Below are positions 42,164 through 53,869 of a stretch of DNA of 64,000 bases, in pieces. Source of the stretch: Haladaptatus sp. QDMS2 (lineage in GTDB: Archaea; Halobacteriota; Halobacteria; Halobacteriales; Halococcaceae); contig NZ_CP119791.1 in assembly GCF_029338295.1 (NCBI RefSeq), positions 1,054,001 to 1,118,000 of the forward strand. Direction: 5' to 3'. The notes beneath the pieces are model-generated. The model was not told where the DNA came from and did no database searches. It saw only the letters and a program-made list of their open reading frames with translations. Each line of letters starts with the position of its first letter. Position 1 is the first letter of the stretch. A program made the position numbers and the translations under genes.

Positions 42164-43156
42164 TTACCCAGTCATCGGGCGTCCGGGCACGCCGACATCG
42201 AGTTTTGCCAATCCTGGCTTCTGATTCTCCGGCGTGAGGAACGCGAAGTTCGTGATGAACAGCGATTTCTGGTCACCACCGGTCGTCCCGAAGGCCACGT
42301 CAGAGGGCCCGTCGAGCCCGTCCTCGGCAGTCGCCAGCGTATCGACGCTCCGGTCACGATTCACCCGGACGACGGTATTCTGACCGATTACTGCGACGTA
42401 GAAGTTGCCCCGATTGTCGAGGGTAATTCCGTCGCCGCCAACCAGCTGTGGGTCTTGGGCGTACACCTCGGGCGTCCCCGCGCTGCCGTCCCGGTTGACC
42501 GGAATTCTGGCGAGGTAATCTCGCTCCGTGACGACGACGTAGATAGCGCTATCCCGGCAACTGACGAGGCCGTTGGCTCCGAGCGGGAACCCGAAGTCGA
42601 AATCGCCCGTACCCGTGAGGAGGTCTGAGACGACCCATGGGGTGGCATTCCCCTCCGTGACGTACCAGATTGCCCCAGCAGTGGTGTCGGAGACGAGGAA
42701 CCCGTCTCTGAACGGCGTCAGGTCGTTCGGGAACGTGTCGGTTGGAAGCGCGGCATAGAGCGACTTCGTCCCGTCGCGTTCCACCTGCCAGATGCCGTGC
42801 GTGTCGGCTGAGTCGTCACCCTCGCCGACGCCGGTCAACAGACACAGGTGGACGGTTCCCCGAGCGTTCACGTTCACCCCGAGGATACCGAACTGGTCGC
42901 CGACCTCGAACGAGGCGAGTACCTCAGGTGTGTCGCTTCCTCGTGCAATTTTCCAGAGCTGGCCAATGGTCGCGATGCCGAGATAGATGGTTCCTCGTGG
43001 GTCGATTGCGAGGTTCTCCGGGAACTGCCCCTGCGCGGGGTCGAACTCGAAGAGAATCTTGACGTGTTCTGCCGCCTTCGCACTCCCTATCGCCAGGATG
43101 AATCCACCCGCGCCAATCGTTTTGAGAACGGTTCTCCGCGTTGTAGCTGCTGTCAT
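42164..43156 (-). CDS. Tat-exported SMP-30/gluconolactonase-like beta-propeller protein
   Basis: A 330-residue secreted protein. The Tat signal is TTRRTVLKTIGAGGFILAIG (about 6-25) followed by SAKA, the likely cleavage site; there is no lipobox Cys. The rest has NHL or SMP-30-like propeller blades, such as FPENLAIDPRGTIYLGIATI, GDGITLDNRGNFYVAVIGQN and GLDGPSDVAFGTTGGD. Such proteins include lactonases, but the metal-binding Glu and Asn residues are not certain here. The ATG at 43156 begins a normal signal; the earlier frame has no protein features. Confidence 0.8.
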   Translation of the reverse strand: MTAATTRRTVLKTIGAGGFILAIGSAKAAEHVKILFEFDPAQGQFPENLAIDPRGTIYLGIATIGQLWKIARGSDTPEVLASFEVGDQFGILGVNVNARGTVHLCLLTGVGEGDDSADTHGIWQVERDGTKSLYAALPTDTFPNDLTPFRDGFLVSDTTAGAIWYVTEGNATPWVVSDLLTGTGDFDFGFPLGANGLVSCRDSAIYVVVTERDYLARIPVNRDGSAGTPEVYAQDPQLVGGDGITLDNRGNFYVAVIGQNTVVRVNRDRSVDTLATAEDGLDGPSDVAFGTTGGDQKSLFITNFAFLTPENQKPGLAKLDVGVPGRPMTG

Positions 43157-43332
43157 TGTATCCCTCACCTCGTGGCCCCAGCGGCCGCACCAATGCTCAC
43201 CTGCCCGGCGCGATTCTGGCACCTATGCTAGATGTCGGCACTAGACAGTATTGTTATGACAGGAGCACGCGAGAAACAGGCCGTTAATCGCGAGTGACCG
43301 GTTTTTCCGACGATTGCGAGTTGTCGGTCAGA

Positions 43333-43348
43333 AACGGTGAGAACCGTT
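43333..43348. promoter_or_regulatory. Inverted repeat in the gap upstream of the propeller gene
   Basis: AACGGT-GAGA-ACCGTT has perfect 6-bp arms. It lies in the 281-base gap between the minus-strand flavoprotein gene end (43438) and the propeller gene start (43156). It may be a terminator stem for the former or an operator for the latter. Nothing else is apparent in the gap. Confidence 0.35.
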
Positions 43349-43437
43349 CTGAAAGCCGTCTAATATCGAGCCAGTCCTCTATCTTGGAATGGCACTCACG
43401 AGTGGAAATAGAACCGGAAAACGTCACTTGCCGAACG

Positions 43438-44595
43438 TTACATGTCGCCCCAGGCGGACATCGCGCGTCCGACCGAGGTGATGTCTGCAATCCAGCGCGT
43501 CGCGATGGACTTCTTCAAAACGCGGGCGGCCGGGCCGCCGAACGTGCCGATTGGGACCATCATGACGTTGTGGGCGACGGCGTCGTCGCCGACGGAGACG
43601 ACCGTCCCCTTGTCTTTGTAGCTCCAGGAGTTGAGGGCCTGCCCGCGCATCGCACGGGCAACGTTCTCGCCGACGACGCCGCCGGCCTGCCAGGCGGCCT
43701 GTGCCGTCGGTGGGGCGGGGCGCTCTGAGTTGAGTTGCTCGACGATAGCCGAGTCACCGAGCGCGAACACGCGCTCGTCGGAGGTCTGGAAGGTCGCGTC
43801 TGCATTGACGCGGTTGTGGTTCTTCTCGACGTTTGCCACTTCGAGGGCGTCCTGACCCGTGATGCCGCCAGTCCAGACGAACACGTCGAATTCGAGGGGT
43901 TCGCCTTCGTCGAAGTAGATGGTGTCCTCCGCGGCTTCCGTGATTGGGTCGTTCGTGAGGATGTTGATGTCGGCATCGAGGAGGCGCTTGCGGAGTGCGC
44001 CCTGGACCTCTGGGTCCTGCCCGGGGAAGATTTCCTCCATCGCCTCGACGAGGTAAATCTCGATTGGAGCGCGGTGCATGTCGCGGAACTCCGCGATTTC
44101 GCCCGCGGTCTGGATGCCCGACAGGCCTGCGCCGCCGATGACGATTTTCGCGGGGTCGTTGCGGGAGGCTTCGCGGGCGGCCTCCTTGACCTGGTTGTGG
44201 ATTTCGAGGGCGTCGTCTAAGCCTTTCAGCGTGAGGGAGTTCTCTTCTAAGCCTGGGATGCCGTAGTAGGCCGTCTTCGACCCGAGGGCGACGACGAGGT
44301 AGTCGTATTCGACGGTGGAGTCGTCGTCCAGCGTAATCTCTCGGTCGTCTGTGTCTACGGACTCGACTTCAGCCTTGATGAATCGCGTGCGTGGCGATTT
44401 GATGTCCGCGACGGGGAGCGAAATCTTGTCTCGGACGCTCGGGTCGCGGATGCAGCGGTGGACCTCGTGGAGGACGAGGTGGTAGTCCTCCTTCGAAATC
44501 CACGTGATATCGGCGTTGTCAACCTCGGCTTCCAGGCTCTGAATCGCGGCAGCACCGGCGTATCCTGCGCCGATGACCACGATGTTCTCGGTCAT
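43438..44595 (-). CDS. NDH-2-like NAD(P)/FAD-dependent oxidoreductase
   Basis: A 385-residue flavoprotein of the type II NADH dehydrogenase/sulfide-quinone reductase group, which passes electrons to membrane quinones. FAD loop VVIGAGYAGAAA (residues 5-16); NAD loop IVIGGAGLSGIQTAGEIAEF (about 157-176); late FAD motif VFALGDSAIV. The C-terminus (VVSVGDDAVAHNVM and the amphipathic end) suits membrane attachment. There is no CxxxxC pair typical of sulfide-quinone reductases, so NADH to menaquinone activity is the better guess. The ATG at 44595 is favoured over the upstream extension. It is followed by a regulator gene 142 bases upstream. Confidence 0.87.
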   Translation of the reverse strand: MTENIVVIGAGYAGAAAIQSLEAEVDNADITWISKEDYHLVLHEVHRCIRDPSVRDKISLPVADIKSPRTRFIKAEVESVDTDDREITLDDDSTVEYDYLVVALGSKTAYYGIPGLEENSLTLKGLDDALEIHNQVKEAAREASRNDPAKIVIGGAGLSGIQTAGEIAEFRDMHRAPIEIYLVEAMEEIFPGQDPEVQGALRKRLLDADINILTNDPITEAAEDTIYFDEGEPLEFDVFVWTGGITGQDALEVANVEKNHNRVNADATFQTSDERVFALGDSAIVEQLNSERPAPPTAQAAWQAGGVVGENVARAMRGQALNSWSYKDKGTVVSVGDDAVAHNVMMVPIGTFGGPAARVLKKSIATRWIADITSVGRAMSAWGDM

Positions 44596-44720
44596 GGTGG
44601 CATCTCGGAAGTCCTGCGATACAAAGGCTTTGGAATCGACACGCCGTTGTAGCCGGGTTTCTGCGAATATTGCCACCATGAACCAGGGTGTCACTACTCA
44701 CTGGTTGGCGAGAAAGCAAG

Positions 44721-44736
44721 GAGAGAGAGAGAGAGG
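44721..44736. repeat. GA dinucleotide repeat
   Basis: A (GA)n tract of about 16 bases lies directly after the stop codon of the HTH gene (on its strand a CT-rich tract following TAA). It may act as part of the terminator or be a site of length change. Confidence 0.6.
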
Positions 44737-44737
44737 G

Positions 44738-45271
44738 TTACTTCTTCGGTTCGCCGACGGGCGCTTTCATGTCGTCGATGGTCAGGATGAGGACGTTGTC
44801 CGTGTCGTCCTTTCCGTCCACGACGCCCTCAATGACGAGTTTCGACAGCGGCGTTGGGCCGACGACGACTTCGTCGCCTTCGTGGAACTCGCGGATGGAG
44901 CCACGAAGCGAAATCTCCGCGCGGCAGAGTTCGGGGTGGTGGACGCTCGAGAGGTTAATCTGCGTGACGTTCGCGCCCTCTACGGCCTCACCGTTGTGGA
45001 ACAGGGGGACCTCTGCTGGCTGGTCCATGTCCTGAATTTCGAGTGCCTCGTAGGCGTTGGCCGTCGGCTTGTAGCCGCCCTTCGGGCCAGGGACGCCCTC
45101 TACCAGTTGGAGGGCCTTCAGACTCTGCATCTGGTTACGGATAGTGCCCGGATTGCGGTCGACTTCCGCCGCGATGTCTTCGCCTTTTACAGCATCTTCC
45201 GTCTCCCGGTGGAGATTGATCAGGGCAGAAAGGATTCGTTTCTGGCTTGGGGTCAGCTCTATCGATGACAT
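44738..45271 (-). CDS. HTH transcription regulator (Rrf2/TrmB-like)
   Basis: A 177-residue regulator. Residues 5-65 form a winged-helix domain: LTPSQKRILSALINLHRETE, then GEDIAAEVDRNPGTIRNQMQ as the recognition region and the wing GVPGPKGGYKPTANAYEAL. The C-terminal 100 residues are a small beta-rich ligand or dimer domain (VPLFHNGEAVEGANVTQINL; VLILTIDDMKAPVGEPKK). The haloarchaeal group is often labelled Rrf2 or TrmB-like. Two direct repeats CGTGATA(A/G)AT flank a TATA-like TTTAAGG before its start, suggesting self-control. No ligand is indicated. Confidence 0.75.
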   Translation of the reverse strand: MSSIELTPSQKRILSALINLHRETEDAVKGEDIAAEVDRNPGTIRNQMQSLKALQLVEGVPGPKGGYKPTANAYEALEIQDMDQPAEVPLFHNGEAVEGANVTQINLSSVHHPELCRAEISLRGSIREFHEGDEVVVGPTPLSKLVIEGVVDGKDDTDNVLILTIDDMKAPVGEPKK

Positions 45272-45281
45272 AGACGCCTTT

Positions 45282-45324
45282 CGTGATAGATTTCCTTAAA
45301 TGCGGCGGATACTCCGTGATAAAT
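45282..45324 (-). promoter_or_regulatory. Direct repeats flanking the regulator promoter
   Basis: CGTGATAGAT (45282-45291) and CGTGATAAAT (45315-45324) are near-identical, 33 bases apart, about three helical turns. Between them, on the minus strand, lies a TATA-like TTTAAGG about 25 bases before the HTH gene start. This layout fits binding of the regulator to its own promoter, and possibly control of the divergent epimerase gene. Confidence 0.4.
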
Positions 45325-45437
45325 CGGCGATTCACGGGTTGGTTTCTCGACAAGAATTGCCTGCAGGCGATGGGATACCAGTCGAGTAACATGCCGTACC
45401 GGTACTTCTTTGAGGACACACATATCTAACTTGTATA

Positions 45438-46355
45438 ATGAACGGCAAGCGCGTTCTCGTCACGGGTGGGGCGGGATTTATCGGTTCGAACCTCGCGAAT
45501 CATCTCGCGAAACACAACGACGTCGTCGCCATCGACGACCTCTATCTCGGTACGCCCGACAATCTGGATGACGCGGTCGAGTTCGTCGAAGCGAGCGCCG
45601 TAGACGACGACCTCCCGACCGACGTGGACGTGGTGTTCCACCTCGCCGCACTCTCCTCGTACGCGATGCACGAGGAGGATCCCGTCAAGGGTGCTCGGGT
45701 CAACGTCGAAGGCTTCGTGAACACAGTCGACCAGGCGCGAAACGACGGGTGTGACACCGTCGTCTACGCCTCTACGTCCTCCATCTACGGGAACCGAACG
45801 GAACCGTCGCCGGAGTCGATGGACGTCACCGCGCGAACCGGCTACGAGGCGTCGAAACTCGCCCGCGAACGCTACGCCGAGTACTTCGATTACCACTACG
45901 ACATGCACATGGCCGGGATGCGATTTTTCTCGGTCTACCAGGGCTACGGCGGCGCTGAGGAGCACAAAGGCGAGTACGCGAACCTCATCGCCCAGTTCGC
46001 AGACGAACTCGCCCACGGAAACGCGCCGGTCATCTACGGCGACGGCACCCAGACGCGAGATTTCACCCACGTAGACGACATCGTCCGCGGTCTCGAACTC
46101 GCCGCAGACCACCAGCTCACCGGCATTTACAACCTTGGCACGGGTGAGAGCTACACCATCAATACCCTCGTCTCGAAACTAAACGAGATTCTCGGTACGG
46201 ACATCGAGCCCGAGTACATCGAGAATCCCATCGGCGAGGACGTGTACGTCCACGACACGATGGCGGACCCATCGAAGATGCGCGAGGCGACGGACTGGGA
46301 ACCGGCCATCTCCTTCGAAGACGGCCTCCGACTCGTCTGCGAGCAATATCAGTAA
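45438..46355 (+). CDS. NAD-dependent sugar-nucleotide epimerase/dehydratase (GalE-like)
   Basis: A 305-residue extended SDR. NAD loop TGGAGFIGSNL (residues 9-19), D33 for NAD ribose (AIDDLYLG), the active site S114 (ASTSSIYGN), Y136 and K140 (GYEASK), and the late SDR-e region RDFTHVDDIVRGLELA with YNLGTGESYTIN. This is the UDP-glucose 4-epimerase group, which feeds surface glycan making; the exact sugar is not set. It stands alone, 40 bases upstream of the arginase gene and divergent from the HTH gene. Confidence 0.9.
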   Translation: MNGKRVLVTGGAGFIGSNLANHLAKHNDVVAIDDLYLGTPDNLDDAVEFVEASAVDDDLPTDVDVVFHLAALSSYAMHEEDPVKGARVNVEGFVNTVDQARNDGCDTVVYASTSSIYGNRTEPSPESMDVTARTGYEASKLARERYAEYFDYHYDMHMAGMRFFSVYQGYGGAEEHKGEYANLIAQFADELAHGNAPVIYGDGTQTRDFTHVDDIVRGLELAADHQLTGIYNLGTGESYTINTLVSKLNEILGTDIEPEYIENPIGEDVYVHDTMADPSKMREATDWEPAISFEDGLRLVCEQYQ

Positions 46356-46394
46356 TCGCGTCCCTTTTTGCACCCGTCCAGAGTAGTTGTCAGT

Positions 46395-47315
46395 ATGCAG
46401 CGTACTGCACGACTTATCGGCGTTCCGATGGACCTCGGTGCGGACCGACGCGGGGTTGACATGGGCCCCTCGGCGATTCGCTACGCGGGGCTCGTCTCAC
46501 GACTCGCAGACATCGACGTCACCTGCACAGACGCCGGTGACATCCTCGTCCCCCACGCACACGTCAGCGACCCGGAAGCGGGCGAACCGCAAAACAGGAA
46601 GGCGAAGTATCTAAACGAAACCGCGACGGTCTGTTCACGACTGGCAGAGGAGGTGGCAGAAACCCTTGAAAACGACGAGTTCCCGCTCGTCCTCGGCGGC
46701 GACCACTCTATCGCCATCGGGACGATGTCGGGTGCGGCCCGCGAGGCCGAGATCGGCGTCATCTGGTTCGACGCACACGGCGACTTCAACACGCCGTCTA
46801 CCTCTCCGAGCGGGAACGTCCACGGGATGCCCCTCGCCGCGGTACTCGGGAACGACGAATTCGAAGGGGCAGACTGGGCGCACACGCCGGCGGTCAGCGA
46901 GGAGAACATCGTCATTGTCGGTCTTCGGAGCGTAGACGATATGGAGCGAGAAGCCATCCGCGACAGCGAGATTACGGCGTTCACCATGTCCGATATCGAC
47001 GAACGTGGCGTCTCCTCGGTGGTCGAAGAGGCCCTCGAAATTGCCAGTGACGGCGTCGACGGCGTCCACGTAAGTCTCGACATGGACTGGCTCGACCCGA
47101 AGGAAGCACCCGGCGTCGGCACGCCCGTTCGTGGCGGCGTAAACTACCGTGAAGCGCACGCTGCCCTCGAGATGGTCGCCGCCCACGACAGGAAAACCGG
47201 GTTCATGCGGTCGCTCGAAATCGTCGAAGTGAATCCGATTTTAGACGAACACAACGAGACAGCAGAACTCGCGACGGAACTCGCCGCGAGTGCCCTCGGA
47301 AAAACGACGCTGTAA
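46395..47315 (+). CDS. rocF: Arginase
   Basis: A 306-residue ureohydrolase that splits arginine into ornithine and urea with two manganese ions. Metal ligands are H104 (GGDHS), D126, H128 and D130 (WFDAHGDFN), and D229 and D231 (SLDMDWLDP). The start LIGVPMDLGADRRGVDMGPS is the arginase-type N-terminus and separates it from agmatinase. The C-terminus SLEIVEVNPILDEHNETAEL is also typical. The ATG at 46395 is favoured; the nine residues upstream belong to a promoter region with CCCTTTTTGC about 28 bases before the start. Convergent with an HTH regulator gene, 2 bases apart. Confidence 0.93.
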   Translation: MQRTARLIGVPMDLGADRRGVDMGPSAIRYAGLVSRLADIDVTCTDAGDILVPHAHVSDPEAGEPQNRKAKYLNETATVCSRLAEEVAETLENDEFPLVLGGDHSIAIGTMSGAAREAEIGVIWFDAHGDFNTPSTSPSGNVHGMPLAAVLGNDEFEGADWAHTPAVSEENIVIVGLRSVDDMEREAIRDSEITAFTMSDIDERGVSSVVEEALEIASDGVDGVHVSLDMDWLDPKEAPGVGTPVRGGVNYREAHAALEMVAAHDRKTGFMRSLEIVEVNPILDEHNETAELATELAASALGKTTL

Positions 47316-47317
47316 CG

Positions 47318-47818
47318 TTAGCTTCGTTTTGCACCCCACTCCTGGCGCGTTTGTGCCTCGTCGGCGTAGCGCTGCAGTGGGTGTTTTGCCGCATCTGGGA
47401 CGTATTCGGGGAGGAATACGACCTTCTCATTTCCAACCTGGATTCGGTTGATGTTCGACTGGTCTTCCATCTTCGTGAGGAGTCGGCTAACCGACGCTTC
47501 AGACCAGCCCGTCGCATCGACAATCTGTTGCTGGCGCATTCGGCCATCGTACTCGCCGAGGAGTTCGATGAGAAGTTCCATCGGCGTCAACCCGGTTTCG
47601 AGGACGATGTCAGCTTTGGACTTCGATTCGGCCGATTGCAACTGGTCCAGGGGCGATTCGTCGGCGCGGGGACCTGATTCGGTGGGTTCGTCACGACCAC
47701 TCGCGTCGTCACTGCCCGAATCATCCTCACCGACGGGCATTTCGATGAAATCCTCTAGAACGTTGTTAAGGTCTCCCCAGAGGTCCTTAAACCGGTCCTT
47801 GTCCAGTGGCATTTTCAT
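47318..47818 (-). CDS. Winged-helix (MarR-like) transcription regulator
   Basis: A 166-residue regulator with a disordered, acidic Ser/Asp/Glu region (about 25-70) and a C-terminal winged helix: TPMELLIELLGEYDGRMRQQ, then QIVDATGWSEASVSRLLTKM as the recognition helix, and the wing NRIQVGNEKVVFLPEYVPDA. The haloarchaeal group is known only by this domain order. It ends 2 bases from the arginase gene end. There are two in-frame ATGs (47818 and 47812); the first is used. It could control nearby genes, but convergence with rocF is not evidence of that. Confidence 0.78.
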   Translation of the reverse strand: MKMPLDKDRFKDLWGDLNNVLEDFIEMPVGEDDSGSDDASGRDEPTESGPRADESPLDQLQSAESKSKADIVLETGLTPMELLIELLGEYDGRMRQQQIVDATGWSEASVSRLLTKMEDQSNINRIQVGNEKVVFLPEYVPDAAKHPLQRYADEAQTRQEWGAKRS

Positions 47819-48006
47819 TACGTAGGTACGATTGCCAGAGACCGTACACCGGCGTCGGTCAGGGACTGGCGCATACTGGCGGTACCTTGAACAGTTCGTC
47901 GCAGTCCTACTACAAAAATCAAATGGGTTGCACCTTATCTGACCAACGAATGCGCCGCTGTCTGCCGTATTTCAGCAAATTGGTTAAAAACTATCTCGCA
48001 AGTAAA

Positions 48007-48018
48007 CTAACTAGTTAG
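48007..48018. promoter_or_regulatory. 12-base perfect palindrome downstream of trpB
   Basis: CTAACTAGTTAG is a perfect palindrome 13 bases past the trpB stop, within the 213-base gap to the HTH gene start at 47818. The gap otherwise shows only an AT-rich stretch. It may be an operator or simple terminator stem; chance is possible. Confidence 0.3.
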
Positions 48019-48031
48019 GGAGCGTGGTCGG

Positions 48032-49201
48032 TCAATCGCCGAGGTCCAGTAACGACGCGGCCTGCTCCATATCCTTGTCACCGCGTCCACTCAGGTTGAC
48101 GACGATGGTGTCGTGGTTCTGTGCAACCTGTTTTGCGAGCGCGATGGCGTGACTGCTCTCCAATGCGGGGATGATCCCTTCTGTCTCACTCAGCGTGCGG
48201 AACGCGTCGATGGCCTCGTCGTCGGTGATGGCGCGGTACTCACACCGCCCGACCGCGCGGAACATCGCGTGCTCCGGGCCGACGCCGGGGTAATCCAGCC
48301 CCGCGGAGACGGAGTGGACCTCCACGTCATCGTCGATGACGCGGGTCGCCATTCCGTGGATGACGCCGTCTTTCCCCGACGCGAGTGGCGCGGCGTGGCG
48401 TTTCGAGTCGCCGCCCTCACCGCCACCCTCGCCGCCGTAGAATTTCACGTCATCGTCACGGAACGCGTGGAACAACCCAATCGCGTTTGACCCGCCGCCG
48501 ACGCAGGCGACCGCGGCGTCCGGGAGGCCGCCGGTCTGCTCCTGAATCTGCTCGCGGGCCTCTTCGCCGATGACTGACTGAAACTCCCGCACCATCCGCG
48601 GGAAGGGGTCGGGACCGACCGCAGAGCCAACGAGGTAGTGGGTGTCGTCCATGTTGCCCGCGAAGTCTTCGAGCGCGGCGTCCACCGCGTCGGCGAGGCC
48701 TTTCCCACCTCTGGTGACCTCGTTCACCGTCGCGCCCATCAACCGCATCCGGAAGACGTTCATCTTCTGGCGCTCGACGTCTTTTTTCCCCATGTAAATC
48801 TCCGTGTCGAGGCCGAACAGCGCCCCGACCATCGCCGTCGCGGTGCCGTGCTGGCCCGCGCCCGTCTCCGCGATGAGTCGCGTCTTGCCGGCCTTCTTCG
48901 CGAGGAGCGCCTGCCCGAGGGCGTTGTTTATCTTGTGAGCACCCCCGTGGAGCAGGTCCTCACGCTTCAGGTAGATGTCCGCACCGTATTCTGCAGAGAG
49001 ATTTTCCGCGTAGTAGAGCGGCGTTTCGCGGCCCGCGTACTTCGTCAACAGGTCGCGGAATTCGGCGCGGAACTCCGGGGACTTCGCAATCTCGTCGAAT
49101 GCCTCCCCGAGTTGTGCGAGTGGCTCTTCGAGCGGTTCCGGGACGTGACGCCCGCCGAACGCGCCGAACGCTCCCTCGTCGTCGCCAGACTGCTGTGACA
49201 T
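48032..49201 (-). CDS. trpB: Tryptophan synthase beta subunit
   Basis: A 389-residue PLP enzyme joining indole and serine to form tryptophan. K90 in [15 protein letters not shown] is the PLP lysine; [12 protein letters not shown] (about 111-122) and the Gly-rich phosphate loop [14 protein letters not shown] are clear, as is [12 protein letters not shown]. It belongs to the TrpB1 type that normally works with TrpA, yet no trpA, trpC or other trp gene is in view. The segment [19 protein letters not shown] is a flexible surface loop with Gly/Glu repeats. It lies directly downstream of gyrA (64-base gap), and could be a second copy. Confidence 0.92.
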   Translation of the reverse strand: MSQQSGDDEGAFGAFGGRHVPEPLEEPLAQLGEAFDEIAKSPEFRAEFRDLLTKYAGRETPLYYAENLSAEYGADIYLKREDLLHGGAHKINNALGQALLAKKAGKTRLIAETGAGQHGTATAMVGALFGLDTEIYMGKKDVERQKMNVFRMRLMGATVNEVTRGGKGLADAVDAALEDFAGNMDDTHYLVGSAVGPDPFPRMVREFQSVIGEEAREQIQEQTGGLPDAAVACVGGGSNAIGLFHAFRDDDVKFYGGEGGGEGGDSKRHAAPLASGKDGVIHGMATRVIDDDVEVHSVSAGLDYPGVGPEHAMFRAVGRCEYRAITDDEAIDAFRTLSETEGIIPALESSHAIALAKQVAQNHDTIVVNLSGRGDKDMEQAASLLDLGD

Positions 49202-49265
49202 AGTAGCCTACCGATGTACAACGATGAACAAAAGTGTATTGCAACACCCAGTGGTTTCCGAGTGC

Positions 49266-51758
49266 TTACTCGGCGTCGTCGGCTGCGTCGTCGTCCTCTT
49301 CTGCCGGTCCCTCGCGTGCCTCAGCAGGTGGAATCACGTCCACGCTCACCACTTTGTCGCCCGCCGTGAGGCGCATCACGATGACGCCCATCGTGTTGCG
49401 GCCGACTTCGGAGATGTCGGCGACGCGGGTACGCATAATCTGGCCGTCGTCGCTCATCACGACCACGTCGTCGTCGGCGGTGACGGCCTTCACGGCCGTG
49501 ACCTTCCCGTTTCGCTCGTTGGTCTTGATGTCGATGAGCCCCTTGCCGTAGCGCGACTGGGTGCGGTACTTGCTGATTGGCGTGCGCTTGCCGTAGCCAT
49601 TTTCGGTAACGGTGAGCAGGTCGGCCGACTCGTCTGCGGCGATGAGTCCAGCGACGGTGTCGCCGTCAGCGAGTTTGATGCCGTTGACACCGCGAGCGGT
49701 TCGGCCCATCGCCCGGGCATCGGTCTCCTTGAACCGGATGGACATCCCGCCAGCCGTCGCGATGAGGAGGTCCTGCTTGCCGTCGGTAATCTCCACGTCC
49801 ACGAGTTCGTCGCCGTCTTCCAAGCGGATGGCGCGAATGCCCGTAGAGAGGATGTTCGTGAAGTTGTTCGCACCCGTCCGTTTGACGTAGCCGTGTTTCG
49901 TCGCGAAGGTGAGGAACTCGTCTTCGCTGAAGTCGTCGGTGTTGACGACGGCGGTAATCTCTTCACCGGCGTCGAGTTTGAGCAGGTTGACGGCGGACTT
50001 CCCGCGTGCGGTCCGACTGACCTCGGGAATCTCGTAGGTCTTGAGCTGGTAGACCTGCCCGTGGTTCGTAAAGGCGAGTAGGTAGTCGTGGGTGTTCGCC
50101 ATGAACACCTTGGAGACGCGGTCGCCTTCCTTGAGATTCGTCCCGATGATGCCCTTCCCGCCGCGACCCTGGGCGTCGAAGCGGTCGACGGGCATCCGTT
50201 TGACGTAGTCGTCTTCGGTGATGACGACGAGCACGTCCTCCTGTGGGATGAGGTCCTCGTGGGTGACCGTCCCGTAGTCCTCGACGATGGAGGTGCGACG
50301 GTCGTCGTCGTACTTGTCCTTGATGTCGAGCAGCTCTCCCTTGATGACCGCGAGGAGTTCGTCCTCGTCTCCGAGAATCGTCTCTAAGCGCTCGATGGTT
50401 TCGAGAACGTCCTCGTATTCCGTCTCTATTTCCTGGGCTTCGAGGGAGGTGAGGCTCCCGAGTTGCATCCGGACGATGTGCTCTGATTGTTTCTCAGAGA
50501 GGTCGAAGTTCTCCTGCAGGGCGGTTTTCGCCTTGTCCCGGTCCTCGGAGTTGCGGATGGTCTCGACGACTTCTTCGACGTTTTCGAGCGCGATAAGGCG
50601 GCCTTCTAAGATGTGGGCGCGTTCCTCTGCCTCGTTCAACTCGAACTCAGAGCGCCGACGCACCACGTCGCGGCGGTGGTCGAGGTAGTGTTCGAGCATC
50701 TCCTTCAGCGTCAGGATGCGCGGTTGGCCGTCCACCAGCGCGAGGTTGATGACGCCGAAGGTGGATTCTAGGTGGTGTTCTAACAACTGGTTGCGAACGA
50801 TGTCCGTGTTCGCGTTGTGCTTCAGTTCGATGACGACGCGGATGCCTTCGCGGTCTGACTCGTCGCGGAGGTCAGAAATCCCGTCGATGGTGCCGTCGTT
50901 TACGTTGTCCGCGATGCGCTCGATGAGCCGCGACTTGTTCTCCTGATACGGAATCTCCGTGATGATGATGCGGTCGCGGCTCTTCTCGTTCTCCTCGACT
51001 TCGAACTCGGCGCGGACGCGAAGGCGACCCCGGCCCGTCGTGTAGGCGTTGTAGATGCCCTGTCGGCCGACGATGTTCGCTCCCGTCGGGAAGTCGGGCC
51101 CCTGGACGTGGTCCATGAGGTCCTCGATTTCCGCGTCGGGATTCTCGATGAGTTCGACGGTTGCGTCTATCACTTCGCCGAGGTTGTGCGGCGGAATGTT
51201 CGTGGACATCCCGACGGCGATTCCCGACGACCCGTTGAGCAGGAGGTTCGGAATCGCTGCGGGCAGCACGTCCGGTTCCTGCAAGCGGTCGTCGTAGTTG
51301 CCCGAGAAATCGACGGTGTCCTTCTCGATGTCGGCGAGCAGTTCCTCCGCGATGGAACTCATCCGCGCTTCCGTATAGCGCATCGCGGCCGGCGGGTCGC
51401 CGTCGATGGAACCGAAGTTACCCTGTCCGTCGATGAGCGGGTAGCGAAGCGAGAAGTCCTGGGCCATGCGCGCGAGGGCGTCGTAGATTGCCGAGTCGCC
51501 GTGCGGATGGTAGTTACCCATCGTCTGCCCGACGATGGAGGAGGACTTGCGGTGACTGGAGCCACTCGACAGGCCCATCTCGTGCATCGCGTAGAGGATG
51601 CGGCGGTGGACCGGCTTCAGGCCGTCCTCGACGGCGGGAAGCGCCCGACCCACGATGACGCTCATCGCGTAGTCGATGTAGGACTGCTCCATCTCGTCCT
51701 CGATGAGGACGGTGGAGTGAATCTCTGCAGGCTCGTCAGAAGGTGCTTCAGAACTCAT
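49266..51758 (-). CDS. gyrA: DNA gyrase subunit A
   Basis: An 830-residue DNA-cutting subunit of gyrase, which introduces negative supercoils with GyrB. The catalytic Tyr is Y128 in [11 protein letters not shown]. The quinolone-region motif [16 protein letters not shown] (81-96) keeps Ser89 and Asp93. The C-terminal half has the repeated blades of the GyrA beta-pinwheel, including the GyrA-box-like segment [13 protein letters not shown] that is required for supercoiling. The tail is acidic ([11 protein letters not shown]). The ATG follows the gyrB stop with no gap (TAA ATG). The gyrB-gyrA pair is divergent from the topoisomerase VI genes. Confidence 0.96.
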   Translation of the reverse strand: MSSEAPSDEPAEIHSTVLIEDEMEQSYIDYAMSVIVGRALPAVEDGLKPVHRRILYAMHEMGLSSGSSHRKSSSIVGQTMGNYHPHGDSAIYDALARMAQDFSLRYPLIDGQGNFGSIDGDPPAAMRYTEARMSSIAEELLADIEKDTVDFSGNYDDRLQEPDVLPAAIPNLLLNGSSGIAVGMSTNIPPHNLGEVIDATVELIENPDAEIEDLMDHVQGPDFPTGANIVGRQGIYNAYTTGRGRLRVRAEFEVEENEKSRDRIIITEIPYQENKSRLIERIADNVNDGTIDGISDLRDESDREGIRVVIELKHNANTDIVRNQLLEHHLESTFGVINLALVDGQPRILTLKEMLEHYLDHRRDVVRRRSEFELNEAEERAHILEGRLIALENVEEVVETIRNSEDRDKAKTALQENFDLSEKQSEHIVRMQLGSLTSLEAQEIETEYEDVLETIERLETILGDEDELLAVIKGELLDIKDKYDDDRRTSIVEDYGTVTHEDLIPQEDVLVVITEDDYVKRMPVDRFDAQGRGGKGIIGTNLKEGDRVSKVFMANTHDYLLAFTNHGQVYQLKTYEIPEVSRTARGKSAVNLLKLDAGEEITAVVNTDDFSEDEFLTFATKHGYVKRTGANNFTNILSTGIRAIRLEDGDELVDVEITDGKQDLLIATAGGMSIRFKETDARAMGRTARGVNGIKLADGDTVAGLIAADESADLLTVTENGYGKRTPISKYRTQSRYGKGLIDIKTNERNGKVTAVKAVTADDDVVVMSDDGQIMRTRVADISEVGRNTMGVIVMRLTAGDKVVSVDVIPPAEAREGPAEEDDDAADDAE

Positions 51759-53765
<2,007 letters not shown>

Positions 53766-53838
53766 CTAATCTGTCACGAAATTAATCGACCTGTTAGGGG
53801 GGCAACACCTGTTCACTTTCACTCTACTATCGCGGGCG

Positions 53839-53844
53839 TTTTAA
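53839..53844 (+). promoter_or_regulatory. TATA box for the topoisomerase VI operon
   Basis: TTTTAA in GGGCGTTTTAATGCCC is about 26-31 bases before the ATG at 53870, giving a leaderless message. GGGCGTTTTAATGCCC itself is an imperfect palindrome around the box (GGGC...GCCC). Confidence 0.5.
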
Positions 53845-53869
53845 TGCCCCCACGTCAATCTACCAGTCA

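Noticed and set aside
43438-44595. Sulfide:quinone oxidoreductase
   Set aside because: The expected conserved Cys pair is not seen; the sequence fits better as a type II NADH dehydrogenase-like protein.
46395-47315. Agmatinase (SpeB) instead of arginase
   Set aside because: The N-terminal LIGVPMDLGADRRGVDMGP and the C-terminal motif match arginase; both enzymes share the metal motifs.
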